Shown: in pieces, positions 29,223-38,999 of the stretch
How the letters are laid out: each line of letters opens with the position of its first letter
Numbering within the stretch: position 1 is the first letter of the stretch
Assembly: GCA_027488975.1 (NCBI GenBank)
Contig: JAIYAQ010000013.1
Location: forward strand, 62,001 to 126,000
Source: Cyanobium sp. E1_MAG_00006
Lineage (GTDB): Bacteria; Cyanobacteriota; Cyanobacteriia; PCC-6307; Cyanobiaceae
Direction: 5' to 3'
DNA length: 64,000 bases
Translations under genes and position numbers: made by a program
The notes under the pieces: generated by a model
What the model saw: only the letters and a program-made list of their open reading frames with translations
Database searches by the model: none
What the model was told of the DNA's origin: nothing

Positions 29223-30539
29223 ATGGCCACCATGAGCAGCGCTGCCCCCCTGCCAAGCCCCGCCCGCGTGCTGGTGGTGGGCGGCGGCGGCCGGGAAAAC
29301 GCCCTGGCCTGGGCTCTGACTCGCTGCCACGGTGTGGAGCGCGTCTGGGTGGCCCCTGGCAACGGCGGCAGCGGCGAACTCAGTGGCGTGATGCAGCTGA
29401 CCATCGCCGAATCAGACCAGCCCGCCCTGTTGGCCGCCTGCAGCGAGCACGCCATCGACTTGGTGGTGGTGGGTCCGGAAGCCCCCCTGGCCGCCGGCCT
29501 GGCGGACCGTCTGCGTGAGGCCGGCTTTCCCGTGTTCGGCCCCGGTGCCGATGGTGCCCAGCTGGAGGCCAGCAAGCAGTGGGCCAAGGCGCTGATGCAG
29601 GAGGCGGGCGTGCCCACCGCCGGTTACTGGCCGGCCACCAGCCGCGAGCAGGCTCTGGCGGTGCTGGACGACCAGGGCCGGCCGCTGGTGGTCAAAGCCG
29701 ATGGCCTGGCAGCCGGCAAGGGTGTCACGGTGGCGGAAAGCGTGGCGGAGGCCCGCGCGGCCATCGAGGAGATCTTCGCCGGCCGTTTCGGCGAGGGGGA
29801 GGGGGCCTCGCTGGTGCTGGAGGAGCGCACCTACGGACCGGAGGTGTCAGTGTTTGCCCTCAGCGACGGTGAGCGGATGGTGCTGCTGCCGCCGGCGCAG
29901 GACCACAAACGCATCGGCGAGGGCGACACCGGCCCCAACACCGGCGGCATGGGGGCCTATGCCCCGGCGCCGCTGCTGGATGCCGCCGGTCTGGAACAGG
30001 TGCGACAGCTGGTGCTGGAGCCCACCCTGGCGGCCCTGCGAGCCCGCGGCATTGCCTATCGCGGCGTGATCTACGCCGGCCTGATGCTCACCGAGGCCGG
30101 CCCGAGCGTGATCGAGTTCAACTGCCGCTTCGGCGATCCGGAATGTGAAACCCTGATGCCACTGCTGGGTCCGGAGCTGGCCCAGGTGCTGCTGGCCTGC
30201 GCCGTGGGACGGCTGGATCAGGCCCCGGAGCTGACGATCGCCCCCCGCTGCAGCGCCTGCGTGATCGCCGCGGCCCAGGGTTACCCCGGTGAGATCCGCA
30301 AGGGCGATCCGATCGAGGGCGGCATCCGCAGCGACGATGACCTGCAGCTGTTCCACGCCGGCACCCGCCGCCTCGCGGATGGCAGCTGCGTCAGCAGCGG
30401 CGGCCGCGTGCTGGCGGTGGTGGCCCAGGCCGACGACTTTGATGCCGCCTTCGCCCGCGCCTACGCCGGCCTGGAGCAGGTGCACTTCGCGGGTATGACC
30501 GTCCGACGTGACATCGGCCATCAGGTGCGGCGCTCCTAG
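29223..30539 (+). CDS. purD: Phosphoribosylamine-glycine ligase
   Basis: PurD makes GAR, the second step of purine synthesis, with an ATP-grasp fold. Visible motifs are [68 protein letters not shown] and [19 protein letters not shown]. It has 438 residues; ATG 29223 is followed by a second in-frame ATG at codon 4. It is divergent from the purC-containing run and ten bases before nblS. Confidence 0.97.
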   Translation: MATMSSAAPLPSPARVLVVGGGGRENALAWALTRCHGVERVWVAPGNGGSGELSGVMQLTIAESDQPALLAACSEHAIDLVVVGPEAPLAAGLADRLREAGFPVFGPGADGAQLEASKQWAKALMQEAGVPTAGYWPATSREQALAVLDDQGRPLVVKADGLAAGKGVTVAESVAEARAAIEEIFAGRFGEGEGASLVLEERTYGPEVSVFALSDGERMVLLPPAQDHKRIGEGDTGPNTGGMGAYAPAPLLDAAGLEQVRQLVLEPTLAALRARGIAYRGVIYAGLMLTEAGPSVIEFNCRFGDPECETLMPLLGPELAQVLLACAVGRLDQAPELTIAPRCSACVIAAAQGYPGEIRKGDPIEGGIRSDDDLQLFHAGTRRLADGSCVSSGGRVLAVVAQADDFDAAFARAYAGLEQVHFAGMTVRRDIGHQVRRS

Positions 30540-30549
30540 GCTCGCCGCC

Positions 30550-32598
30550 GTGACCAGCGCCAGCCCCTCCAATCCCGCCGGCGGCCAGATCGCCGCCAGC
30601 ACCCCAGCGAGGCCGGCCTGGTGGCTGCGGCTGAGCCGCTGGTGGGCGGAATTCAGCCTGCAGACTAAGCTGCTGGCGGCCGCCACCCTGGTGGTGAGCC
30701 TGATGATGACGGGCATCACCTTCTTCGCGCTCAACGGCATCCAGGCCGATGTGCGCATGAGCGACACCCGTTTCGCCCGCGATCTGGGCCTGCTGCTGGC
30801 CGCGAACGTGACGCCGCTGGTGGCCGAAGGCAACGACCGCGAGCTGGCGGCGGTAGCCGAGCGCTTCTGGCGCTCCAGCCGCAGCCTCCGCTACATCTTT
30901 TTCGCTGATCCCGACGGGATCATCTACCTGGGCATCCCGATCAGCGGCACCTCCGGCAGCAGCGAACTGCTGCTCAGCCGCCGTCTGGAGCTGCCGGCCG
31001 ATCTGGCCCGCCGGCCCCAGAACCCGCTGATCCGGCAGCACCTCACCCCGGACGGCCAGGTCACCGATGTGTTTGTGCCGCTGGTGAGCGGTGATCGCAC
31101 CCTCGGCGTGCTGGCCCTGGGAATCAACCCCAATGAAGCCGTCCTGGCCAGCGCAGCCCTCAGCCGCGAAGTCACCGTGGCGGTGTTCATCTCGATCTGG
31201 GTGCTGGTGATCCTCGGGGCGGTGTTCAACGCCCTCACCATCACCCGGCCGGTGAAGGAGCTACTGCGGGGCGTGCGCTCGATCGCCGGCGGCAATTTCG
31301 AGGCCCGCATCGCCCTGCCGGTGGGCGGTGAGCTGGGGGAGCTGCTGCAGGGCTTCAACACCATGGCCTCGCAGCTGGAGGACTACAAGGCGGCCAACAT
31401 CGAGGAGCTCACCGCCGCCCAGGTGAAACAGCAGTCGCTGATCGCCACGATGGCCGATGGGGCGCTGCTGCTTGATGCCGAGGGCCAGCTGGTGCTGGTG
31501 AACCCCACCGCCCGGCGCCTGTTCCGCTGGGAAGGCCGCAAGCTGGAGGGCACACCCCTGGCCGATGAGCTGCCGGAGGAGATCAGCCTTGAGCTGCAGG
31601 CCCCGCTCGAGGCGCTGCTGATCGGCGAGAAGGACAGCAGTGATGTGCGCATCAGCTTCGGCGAACCGGCGCGCACCCTGCGGATCGTGCTGCAGTCGGT
31701 GCGGGATGCCAGCGGCGAAACTCTCAAGGGCATCGCCGTGACGGTGCAGGACCTGACGCGCGAGGTGGAACTGAACGCCGCCCAGAGCCGGTTCATCAGC
31801 AACGTCTCCCACGAGCTGCGCACACCGCTGTTCAACATCAAGAGCTACGTGGAAACCCTCCACGACCTCGGCGATCAGCTCAGCGAAGAGGACAAGCGTG
31901 AATTCCTGGCGATCGCCAACGCCGAAACCGATCGGCTCACACGGCTCGTCAACGACGTGCTCGACCTTTCGCGCCTGGAAAGCGACCGGATCTGGAGCAT
32001 GGAACCGGTGGAGCTGCGGCCCGCCATGGAGCAGACCCTGCGCAACTACCGCCTCAACGCAAGCGACAAGGGCGTTGAGCTGATGCTGGAGGTGGATGAA
32101 CAGGTGCCGCGGGTGCGCGGGAACTGGGACCTGCTGCTGCAGGTGTTCGACAACCTGGTGGGCAATGGCCTCAAGTTCACGGCCAGCGGCGGCCACCTGG
32201 CCCTGCGTGCCTACCCGTGGCCCGACACCTGCCAGCTCGACCCGAGCACCGCCCCGAACCCCGCCAACCCCACCTGCACCCTCACGGCGCCGCTGCCGCG
32301 GCTGCGGGTGGAGATCGCCGACACGGGGTCCGGCATCTCACGCGAAGACCAGGATCGCATCTTCGAGCGCTTCTACCGGGTGGAGAACGCCGTGCACACC
32401 GAGGTGGGAACCGGCCTGGGCCTCTCAATCGTCCGCGGCATCCTCGACAAGCACGGCACCAGCGTGCGCATGGCCAGCGAGCTGGGGGTGGGCACCACCT
32501 TCTGGTTCGACCTACCGCTGGAGCAGGCCGACGAGGACGAACTGCGCATCGAAGCGGAGCGGCGCCTGCCTGAGGTGAGTGCCCTCAACGCCGGCTGA
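30550..32598 (+). CDS. nblS: NblS/Hik33-type sensor histidine kinase
   Basis: NblS senses high light and nutrient stress and controls phycobilisome degradation and photosynthesis genes. It starts at GTG 30550, giving 682 residues. The first membrane helix is at about 41-60 and the second at about 210-232 (VFISIWVLVILGAVFNAL), enclosing an extracytoplasmic sensor with FARDLGLLLAANVTPL. HAMP follows (TRPVKELLRGVRSIAGGNFEA), then PAS, then HisKA with the phospho-acceptor His421 in NVSHELRTPLFN, then HATPase with IADTGSGIS and GTGLGLSIVRG. An Asn/Pro/Thr-rich stretch interrupts the ATPase domain before the DTG motif. The cognate regulators are not in this window. Confidence 0.95.
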   Translation: MTSASPSNPAGGQIAASTPARPAWWLRLSRWWAEFSLQTKLLAAATLVVSLMMTGITFFALNGIQADVRMSDTRFARDLGLLLAANVTPLVAEGNDRELAAVAERFWRSSRSLRYIFFADPDGIIYLGIPISGTSGSSELLLSRRLELPADLARRPQNPLIRQHLTPDGQVTDVFVPLVSGDRTLGVLALGINPNEAVLASAALSREVTVAVFISIWVLVILGAVFNALTITRPVKELLRGVRSIAGGNFEARIALPVGGELGELLQGFNTMASQLEDYKAANIEELTAAQVKQQSLIATMADGALLLDAEGQLVLVNPTARRLFRWEGRKLEGTPLADELPEEISLELQAPLEALLIGEKDSSDVRISFGEPARTLRIVLQSVRDASGETLKGIAVTVQDLTREVELNAAQSRFISNVSHELRTPLFNIKSYVETLHDLGDQLSEEDKREFLAIANAETDRLTRLVNDVLDLSRLESDRIWSMEPVELRPAMEQTLRNYRLNASDKGVELMLEVDEQVPRVRGNWDLLLQVFDNLVGNGLKFTASGGHLALRAYPWPDTCQLDPSTAPNPANPTCTLTAPLPRLRVEIADTGSGISREDQDRIFERFYRVENAVHTEVGTGLGLSIVRGILDKHGTSVRMASELGVGTTFWFDLPLEQADEDELRIEAERRLPEVSALNAG

Positions 32599-32603
32599 GA
32601 CCG

Positions 32604-34148
32604 TCAGAGCCGGTCCTCGCTGGTGACGCCCTGCACGATCCGCGAGAGCTCGCTGCGTTCGTCGGTGTTGATGCGGTGGGGCACGCCGCTGATGATCCGC
32701 TCGAAGTTGGAGAAGGAATCCTTGATCTCCGGCCCATTGCTGGTGATCACGAACTCGCGGATGCCCTTGTCGTGCCAAGAGCCGCGCATCTTGAACACGT
32801 TGAGGGCGCGAGCCATCTCGCCGCGGATCTCCACGTACTGCAACAACAGAATCGTGTCGGTGATGGTGGAGATGTGAGAGTCAGTGATCGAATGACTACC
32901 CATGAACTCCTCAGAGGTGTTCGTGAAGAAGCCAGCGATCTCCTCCTGTTTGGCATAACCGGTCACGCCGATCACGAACTGGCGGAAGGCGTTGTGGCTG
33001 ACGCCACGGGCCAGGGCGGAGAGCGAATCGATCGCCATGCGCGAGGGCTTGAACTGGCTGATCTCGGTCTTGATGATCTGCAGATGGTCTTCCAGACCGG
33101 TGGATTCCGGGTAGGCGCAGATAATCTTCAGCAGACCATCGCGTTCCATCTGCTCAAAATCGATGCCCCAGCTGGTGGCGTTGCGCAGCAACTGGGCCCT
33201 CGATTCCTCGTAGGCGAACAGGATCGCCCGCTCCTTGTTGGCGCAGGCGTTCTCCACGAACTTGCTCACCAGCAGCGTCTTGCCGGTACCGGTGGCGCCG
33301 GTGGCCAGGATGATCGAATCCTTGAAGAAGCCGCCTCCGCACATCTCATCGAGCCGCGGCACACCGGAGCTGACGCGCACATTCGAACTGCGCTGGGTGA
33401 GACGCATCGCCCCCAGTGGGAAGATGCTGATGCCATGGGCGCCCATCGTGAAGGGAAACTCCCCCTTCATATGAGTGGTGCCGCGGAGCTTGAGGATCTC
33501 CACCGTGCGGCGGCGGCGCTCACCCTCGAGCACGTTGCGCAGGATCACCACATTGTCGGAGACGAACTCCTCCACGCCGTAGCGGGCGATCGGGCCGTAT
33601 TCGTCGATGCGCTCGGTGGTCATCACTGTGGTGACGCCGATTTCCTTGAGCCGGGCGATCAGGCGGAAGATCTCGCGGCGCACCACAGAGACGGCGTCGT
33701 ACTGCTGAAACACCGCCGTGATCGAATCGATCGCCACACGGCGCGCCTTGTACTTGCGGATCGCGTAATTGATCCGCTCGATCAGACCGGAGAGATCGAA
33801 GCTGCCGGCCACATCCTGGCCCTCCGGATCCGGTGAGGCATCAAGGATGAACAGCTTGTCCTGCTCCACCATCTCCTGAAGGTTCCAGCCGAAGCTGGAG
33901 GCGTTGCGCAGAATATCGAGCGGCGACTCCTCGAAGGTGACAAAAATGCCCGGCTCGTCGAACTGGCGGATGCCGTTGTAGAGGAAGTTCAGCGAGAACA
34001 CCGTCTTACCGGTGCCCGACGTGCCGCTGATCAGCGTGGAGCGTCCGATCGGCAGACCGCCCTGGCAGATGTCATCGAAGCCTTCGATCCCGGTGGGGAG
34101 CTTCTGCACCGATGTCAATGCATGGGAAGTGGGGCTGGGGTCCTGCAT
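32604..34148 (-). CDS. kaiC: Circadian clock ATPase/kinase KaiC
   Basis: KaiC is the hexameric autokinase/phosphatase of the clock. Both RecA-like domains are intact: CI Walker A is GTSGTGKT with Lys48 and acidic pair Glu73-Glu74, and CII Walker A is GATGTGKT with Lys290 and Glu314-Glu315. The phosphorylation site ISTITDT gives Ser427 and Thr428, equivalent to Ser431 and Thr432 of Synechococcus elongatus with an offset of four. The protein has 514 residues and a typical C-terminal A-loop region (SELSRIVQGV). It converges with nblS and follows kaiB by 65 bases. Confidence 0.98.
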   Translation of the reverse strand: MQDPSPTSHALTSVQKLPTGIEGFDDICQGGLPIGRSTLISGTSGTGKTVFSLNFLYNGIRQFDEPGIFVTFEESPLDILRNASSFGWNLQEMVEQDKLFILDASPDPEGQDVAGSFDLSGLIERINYAIRKYKARRVAIDSITAVFQQYDAVSVVRREIFRLIARLKEIGVTTVMTTERIDEYGPIARYGVEEFVSDNVVILRNVLEGERRRRTVEILKLRGTTHMKGEFPFTMGAHGISIFPLGAMRLTQRSSNVRVSSGVPRLDEMCGGGFFKDSIILATGATGTGKTLLVSKFVENACANKERAILFAYEESRAQLLRNATSWGIDFEQMERDGLLKIICAYPESTGLEDHLQIIKTEISQFKPSRMAIDSLSALARGVSHNAFRQFVIGVTGYAKQEEIAGFFTNTSEEFMGSHSITDSHISTITDTILLLQYVEIRGEMARALNVFKMRGSWHDKGIREFVITSNGPEIKDSFSNFERIISGVPHRINTDERSELSRIVQGVTSEDRL

Positions 34149-34213
34149 GGATCGGGTGGTCCTGAGGGTAAATCTAGGCGGGTGTTCAGACGCTGACAGG
34201 GATCAGGGCGGTC

Positions 34214-34561
34214 TCAGTCGAGACTGGACTCGTTGTCCTGCTCGTCATAGGGATCGCCGATGGACTCATCGGAGAGCTCCTCATAGAGAAGATCAAGCCC
34301 GATCAGCACACGCTCACGATCGGAGAGGTCGCCGATGATGCGGCGTACTGGCGGCGGCAGGATCTTGGCCAAGGTCGGTGTCGCCAGGATCTTGTCCTCC
34401 TCCGCCAGCTGCGGATTCTTGAGCACATCGATCACCTTGAGGGCATAGACGCCCCGGAATTCAGTGTCGAGGATGTTGCGCAGCGTCTTGAGGGCCCGCA
34501 TCGAGTTCGGGGTATTCCCAGCCACGTAGAGCTTGAGGATGTAGGTCTTGCGCGGGCTCAT
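34214..34561 (-). CDS. kaiB: Circadian clock protein KaiB
   Basis: KaiB is the fold-switching protein that binds KaiC, sequesters KaiA and recruits output kinases. [20 protein letters not shown] and [10 protein letters not shown]-like [24 protein letters not shown] are canonical. The 115 residues include an acidic C-terminal tail ([17 protein letters not shown]) longer than the core fold. Its start codon abuts the kaiA stop with no gap, so the two must be cotranscribed. Confidence 0.98.
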   Translation of the reverse strand: MSPRKTYILKLYVAGNTPNSMRALKTLRNILDTEFRGVYALKVIDVLKNPQLAEEDKILATPTLAKILPPPVRRIIGDLSDRERVLIGLDLLYEELSDESIGDPYDEQDNESSLD

Positions 34562-35440
34562 CTAGATCACCTCCGGGTATGGGGACTGGCCTGCATCGGC
34601 CGCGGTCGGCGCCGTCAGGGGCAGATCAGGCGGAATCGAGCGCCGGTACATCTCGCAGAGGTGAGCCAGCACATCGAGCAGGGCCAGGCGGTAGTCCTGG
34701 AGGAAGTCGTTCTTGTGCCCCTCCAGCTTGAGCTGCTTCCAGAACGCGTCAATCAGATCCACGTGAATCTCCACCACCTTGTTGATCGCCAGGTCGCTGA
34801 AGAAGGCGGTGTGCACAAAGCTCTCGATCGCCTGGTTGGCGGAGGCCGGATCCTTGAAGTAGCTGATCAGCAGATCGCGATAGCTGCGCTCCAGCGAGCG
34901 CAGCAGCTCCTGGCGCTCCGTCTGGGGGAGGTTGCGCAGGAACAGAGCGGGATCCCGCTTGTAGAAGACTCCCAGGTAGCCGAGCCGGCCGCGCAGGCGG
35001 TTGGGCAAACGCCAGGGTTCTGGAGTGGCCGGAGTCACACCCCCCGCCACCGCGCCGGAATCGCCGTTGCCGGGCACGCCATGGCGCAGGAATCGCGACA
35101 CAGCGGCATCGACGCTGTAGGCGATCTGCTCGAGCTGGTCCTGGGGAAGATGCACTTCCGCCTCGTGATACTCAAGTCGGCCGCTCACCTCCCCGACCAC
35201 CACCGCCGGCAGCAGCAGGCCCTGGCGGCGCAGGCCGGCATAGACCTCCGCAGGGATCGTGCCCTGCTGCAGCAACACCACATCAAAAGCCTCGCGGCGC
35301 TGTTCAAGCTCCGCCACCGGATCCGGCAGGGAGCCCAGGTCCTCCAGTTGGTAGCGGCCTCCCTTGAGCCAAGTACGGCAGGTCTTCTCCAGGCGTGGGT
35401 CGGAGAGCAGGGAGGCGATCGTGAAAGCCGGCTGAGACAT
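34562..35440 (-). CDS. kaiA: Circadian clock protein KaiA (full length)
   Basis: KaiA stimulates KaiC autophosphorylation. The 292 residues include the N-terminal pseudo-receiver (about 1-135) and the C-terminal four-helix KaiC-binding and dimer domain (from RLRGRLGYLGVFYKRDPALFLRN to RLALLDVLAHLCEMYRRSIP). The linker is Gly/Ala/Pro-rich. Full length distinguishes this strain from Prochlorococcus, which has lost kaiA. The promoter should lie in 35441-35605, shared with divergent rplU. Confidence 0.97.
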   Translation of the reverse strand: MSQPAFTIASLLSDPRLEKTCRTWLKGGRYQLEDLGSLPDPVAELEQRREAFDVVLLQQGTIPAEVYAGLRRQGLLLPAVVVGEVSGRLEYHEAEVHLPQDQLEQIAYSVDAAVSRFLRHGVPGNGDSGAVAGGVTPATPEPWRLPNRLRGRLGYLGVFYKRDPALFLRNLPQTERQELLRSLERSYRDLLISYFKDPASANQAIESFVHTAFFSDLAINKVVEIHVDLIDAFWKQLKLEGHKNDFLQDYRLALLDVLAHLCEMYRRSIPPDLPLTAPTAADAGQSPYPEVI

Positions 35441-35480
35441 GAGCCGCGATCAGGCCCGTTGCAAGACCCACAGTGTTGAC

Positions 35481-35506
35481 GATCCGGCGCCTGAAAGGCG
35501 AGGATC
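35481..35506. promoter_or_regulatory. Hairpin between divergent kaiA and rplU
   Basis: Nested inverted repeats are visible: GATCC (35481-35485) pairs with GGATC (35502-35506), and CGCCT (35488-35492) with AGGCG (35496-35500) around the loop GAA. It lies 41 bases upstream of the kaiA start and about 100 upstream of rplU. It could be a leader structure for either transcript; no T-run follows that would make it a clear terminator. Confidence 0.4.
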
Positions 35507-35605
35507 CTTGTTTGTCTTTCGATTGCCGTGCGGCAGGCCGAATGACGCTCAGTCTCCGAGTCATCTCCGGAGCCACGGCGTCAGCCTGACCACGCCCCCG
35601 TCACC

Positions 35606-35965
35606 ATGAGCACAGACTCCCCGGCCATCAGCGGCCCCTACGCCATCGTCGAAACCTCCGGCACCCAGGTGTGGGTCCAGCCGAACCGCTATTACGACCT
35701 CGATCGCATCCACGCCGAGGTCGACAGCACCCTCACCCTGGAGAACGTGCTGCTGGTGAACGATGGCAAGGCCGCCAGCGTCGGCCAGCCGTTCGTCAAG
35801 GGCGCCACGGTGGAACTGCAGGTGATGGCCCATCGCCGTGGTCCCAAGGTGATCGTCTATAAGATGCGCCCCAAGAAGAAGACCCGTCGCAAGAACGGTC
35901 ACCGCCAGGAGCTGACCCGCGTGATGGTCAAGTCCATCAGCGTCGGCGGCAAGGCGCTGTCCTGA
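35606..35965 (+). CDS. rplU: 50S ribosomal protein L21
   Basis: The 119 residues match L21: [44 protein letters not shown] and [18 protein letters not shown]. It binds 23S rRNA near L20. The usual L21-L27 pairing is kept, with rpmA 74 bases downstream. Confidence 0.98.
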   Translation: MSTDSPAISGPYAIVETSGTQVWVQPNRYYDLDRIHAEVDSTLTLENVLLVNDGKAASVGQPFVKGATVELQVMAHRRGPKVIVYKMRPKKKTRRKNGHRQELTRVMVKSISVGGKALS

Positions 35966-36039
35966 GCGCACCCCGAACGGCACCCGGCCCCCTGAATCGA
36001 CCGCTCTCCGAGCTCTCCACTCCGCCATCCCACTGAACC

Positions 36040-36303
36040 ATGGCCCACAAGAAAGGCACCGGCTCCACTCGCAACGGCCGCGATTCCAATTCCAAGCGCC
36101 TCGGCGTCAAGCGCTACGGCGGTGAAGCCGTGAGCGCCGGCTCGATCCTGATCCGCCAGCGCGGCACCTCGGTGCTCCCCGGCATCAATGTGGGCCGCGG
36201 CACCGACGACACCCTCTTCGCCCTGACCGACGGCGTGGTCAGCTTCGACACCATCAAGCGCGGCCTGCGCACCCGCAAGCGCATCAACGTGGCCGTGGGC
36301 TGA
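36040..36303 (+). CDS. rpmA: 50S ribosomal protein L27
   Basis: The 87 residues begin [20 protein letters not shown], the canonical L27 tail that reaches the peptidyl transferase centre, with [20 protein letters not shown] following. No Firmicutes-type cleavable extension is present. A strong terminator follows at 36340. Confidence 0.98.
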   Translation: MAHKKGTGSTRNGRDSNSKRLGVKRYGGEAVSAGSILIRQRGTSVLPGINVGRGTDDTLFALTDGVVSFDTIKRGLRTRKRINVAVG

Positions 36304-36339
36304 AGCCCATAGCAAGCAGCTCAGGCGAACGCCTCCTCA

Positions 36340-36367
36340 GCCGGTGCCTCGCGCACCGGCTTTTTTT
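36340..36367 (+). terminator. Rho-independent terminator of rplU-rpmA
   Basis: An 8-bp stem, GCCGGTGC (36340-36347) with GCACCGGC (36353-36360) around a five-base loop, is followed by seven T residues. It ends 37 bases after rpmA starts to be untranslated. Confidence 0.93.
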
Positions 36368-36375
36368 GTGCCAGC

Positions 36376-37131
36376 TCAGGCCGGTCTGTAGGCGCGGGTT
36401 GTGATCAGGTAGGGGTGAAACACTTCCAGGAATCGGCTCTGCAGGGTGCGGAAGAAGCGCTCCACCAGCTGCGGATCGTCGAAATGGAACGGATACTCGC
36501 CGTTGAAGCCCTTGAAGAAATACCAGTTGAGCAGGGCGATGCCGGCCGGCTGCAGGCGCTGGGCGAACCGCTCCAGCTGAGCGGCCGGGTCGCTCAGGTG
36601 CTCGAGCACATCCAGGCAGACAATCGTGTCGAAGCGCTCAGGCAACTGGGGATCCTCAAGGTCGCGGAAGCAGCGCAGCCGATCCGCCAGCCCCAGCTCG
36701 GCGGCGCGGGCCGCCACGAAGGCGCGGTTGCTGGGATTGAGATCCACGAACCAGACGGCCTCCACCTCAGGCAGTGCCGCCGCTGCCAGGGCATGGCTGC
36801 CGATGCCGCCGCCGAAATCGAGCACCTGGCCGCGGGCAAAGCGCTGCTGCAGGCGCAGGGTGTCGGCGATGTAGTCGGCACTGCCTAGGTGCCAGGCCGC
36901 CAGCTCCAGCAGGTGGCCATCGCCAACAGACTCCTCATAAAAGGCCTCCGCCCGCTGCGGATCGAAGGCACCCGGATGCAGGGCAGCAAGATCATCGGTG
37001 CTTCTGGGCAAACGCTCTGCCAACGCTTCCGGGCTCAGACCCAGATGGGCCGCCAGCTGACGGCTGAGTTCGAAGCCATCCGCCAGAAAACGCTCGGGCG
37101 TGAGCGGGGGCAGGACCAGAGAAGTGCTCAT
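36376..37131 (-). CDS. Class I SAM-dependent methyltransferase
   Basis: The protein has 251 residues from ATG 37131 (MSTSLVLPPLTPERFLADGFEL). An upstream GTG is possible. The SAM-binding motif I is VLDFGGGIGSHALAAAALP, motif II region VWFVDLNPSNRAF, and post-motif FDTIVCLDVLEHLSDPAAQLERF is typical of Methyltransf_11/23 enzymes. FFKGFNGEYPFHFDDPQLVERFF may hold the acceptor site. The substrate is unknown. It converges with rpmA and diverges from truB. Confidence 0.85.
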   Translation of the reverse strand: MSTSLVLPPLTPERFLADGFELSRQLAAHLGLSPEALAERLPRSTDDLAALHPGAFDPQRAEAFYEESVGDGHLLELAAWHLGSADYIADTLRLQQRFARGQVLDFGGGIGSHALAAAALPEVEAVWFVDLNPSNRAFVAARAAELGLADRLRCFRDLEDPQLPERFDTIVCLDVLEHLSDPAAQLERFAQRLQPAGIALLNWYFFKGFNGEYPFHFDDPQLVERFFRTLQSRFLEVFHPYLITTRAYRPA

Positions 37132-37217
37132 TCGGGCCACCGTAGGGGGGCGACCCTCCTGCGCAGTACTTCGGCCGAGCGGATGCAACAGTGCCCGCAG
37201 CGGGTGCTCGAGGCGGT

Positions 37218-38117
37218 ATGGCGGCGGACGAGGAGGGTCAGCTCTGCGGCTTTCTGGTGCTCGACAAACCGGCCGGCCTCACCTCCCACGCCTGCGTCAG
37301 CCAGGTGCGGCGGGCCTTCGGCCTCAAGCGCGTGGGCCACGGCGGGACGCTCGACCCCGCGGTGACGGGCGTGCTGCCGATCGCCCTGGGACCCGCCACC
37401 CGGCTGCTGCCCTATCTGAGCGGCGAGAAGGCCTACCGCGGCGTGATCCAGCTGGGCCTCACCACCAGCAGCGATGACCTGGAGGGAGAACCGCTGCAGC
37501 AGCGGAGCCTTCCCGCCCTCAGCCTGGAGCGACTGAAGCAGGAGCTGGCCGCCTTTCGCGGCTGCATCAGTCAGCGGCCGCCGCAGGTGTCGGCCGTGCA
37601 TGTGAACGGCGAACGGGCATACGCCCGCGCCCGCCGCGGCGAGCAGCTGGAGTTGCCGCCCCGTGAGGTGACGATTCATGCCCTGGAGCTGCTGGGCTGG
37701 GATGCCGCCAGCGGACGGGTGGAGCTGACCGTGCGCTGCTCCGCCGGCACCTACATCCGCTCGCTGGCGCGCGATCTGGGGGAGCGGCTGGGCTGCGGTG
37801 GCTGCCTGGCCAGCCTGCGGCGCAGTGAAGCCCTGGGGTTTCGGCTGGATCAGGCGGTGCCGCTTGAGCGACTGCAACAGGCCCCGCCACCGCCGCTGCT
37901 CAATCCGCTGGAGCCGCTGGCCGGCCTGGCCCAGCACCGCCTGGAGCCGGAGGATCTGCCGGGATGGCGCTGCGGCAGGGCCCAGCAGAGCCGCGCAGCG
38001 CTGACCGCCGGCAGCCCGGTCGTGGTGGTTAGCCCGGATGGCAACCTGGCTGGCATGGCCTGCGCCCTGGCCGATGGCCAACTGCAGCCGCGCCTGGTGC
38101 TGCAGGCCGCCGGCTGA
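37218..38117 (+). CDS. truB: tRNA pseudouridine-55 synthase
   Basis: TruB makes pseudouridine 55 in the T loop of tRNAs. The catalytic Asp is in [20 protein letters not shown], preceded by the N-terminal [55 protein letters not shown] and [15 protein letters not shown] are conserved. I prefer ATG 37218 over an upstream GTG at 37191. Length is 299. Confidence 0.96.
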   Translation: MAADEEGQLCGFLVLDKPAGLTSHACVSQVRRAFGLKRVGHGGTLDPAVTGVLPIALGPATRLLPYLSGEKAYRGVIQLGLTTSSDDLEGEPLQQRSLPALSLERLKQELAAFRGCISQRPPQVSAVHVNGERAYARARRGEQLELPPREVTIHALELLGWDAASGRVELTVRCSAGTYIRSLARDLGERLGCGGCLASLRRSEALGFRLDQAVPLERLQQAPPPPLLNPLEPLAGLAQHRLEPEDLPGWRCGRAQQSRAALTAGSPVVVVSPDGNLAGMACALADGQLQPRLVLQAAG

Positions 38118-38187
38118 GCTTCCGCCCCCGGCTTGTCACTGCAGCGCCAGAGCCACCCCGTCCCCCCCGCACCCGTTCAGCACCCTC

Positions 38188-38961
38188 ATGGCCGGCCACA
38201 GCCGATGGGCCCAGATCAAGCGCACCAAGGCGGTGGTGGATGCCAAGCGCGGCGCCGTCTTCACCCGCCTCGGCAGGGAAATCATGGTGGCGGCACGGGC
38301 GGGCGCCGATCCGGCGGGCAACTTCCAGCTGCGCACCGCCATCGAGAAGGCCAAAGCTGCCCGGGTGCCCAACGCCAACATCGAGCGGGCGATCGCCAAG
38401 GGCTCGGGCCAGGGGGCGGGCGGCGCCGACGCCTTTGAGGAGGTGCGCTACGAGGGCTACGGCCCCGGTGGGGTGGCGATCCTGATCGAATCCCTCACCG
38501 ACAACCGCAACCGCACCGCCGCCGAGCTGCGCCTTGCCTTCAGCAAGAACGGCGGCAACCTGGGCGAAAGCGGCTGTGTGGGCTATCTGTTCGAGCACCA
38601 CAGCGTGGTGCGGATCGAGCAGAGGAACCTGCAGGAGGACGTCCTGCTGGAGAGCCTGCTGACCTTGGGAGAGCAGGGCGGCCCCGCCGCCGTGGGCTAC
38701 GAGCTCGACGACGATGGGGCGGAGGTGCTTGGCCCCTTCGAGGCCCTCGAAGCCCTGCAGGACGGCCTGCGCCGCCTGGGCTGGCCCGTGCAGAGCTGGG
38801 AGCACCGCTGGATCGCACAGACCCCCTGCCGCCTCGAGCAGGCTGAGTCCCTGGGCGCCTGCCTGAAGCTGCTGGATGCACTCGAGGAGCTCGACGATGT
38901 GCGCAGCGTGACCGCCAACCTTGAGGCCGATGATGCGCTGATGCAGGCGGTGCTGAACTGA
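38188..38961 (+). CDS. YebC/PmpR family transcriptional regulator
   Basis: The 257 residues begin [22 protein letters not shown] at ATG 38188, the family hallmark (AGHSKWxNIKxxK). [33 protein letters not shown] and [23 protein letters not shown] follow. YebC proteins have been described as regulators and, more recently, as ribosome-associated factors for proline-rich sequences; either role may apply. Confidence 0.95.
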   Translation: MAGHSRWAQIKRTKAVVDAKRGAVFTRLGREIMVAARAGADPAGNFQLRTAIEKAKAARVPNANIERAIAKGSGQGAGGADAFEEVRYEGYGPGGVAILIESLTDNRNRTAAELRLAFSKNGGNLGESGCVGYLFEHHSVVRIEQRNLQEDVLLESLLTLGEQGGPAAVGYELDDDGAEVLGPFEALEALQDGLRRLGWPVQSWEHRWIAQTPCRLEQAESLGACLKLLDALEELDDVRSVTANLEADDALMQAVLN

Positions 38962-38999
38962 GGCTGGCCTGAAGCAGCCCAGGCCCCGAGCACGCGGAT

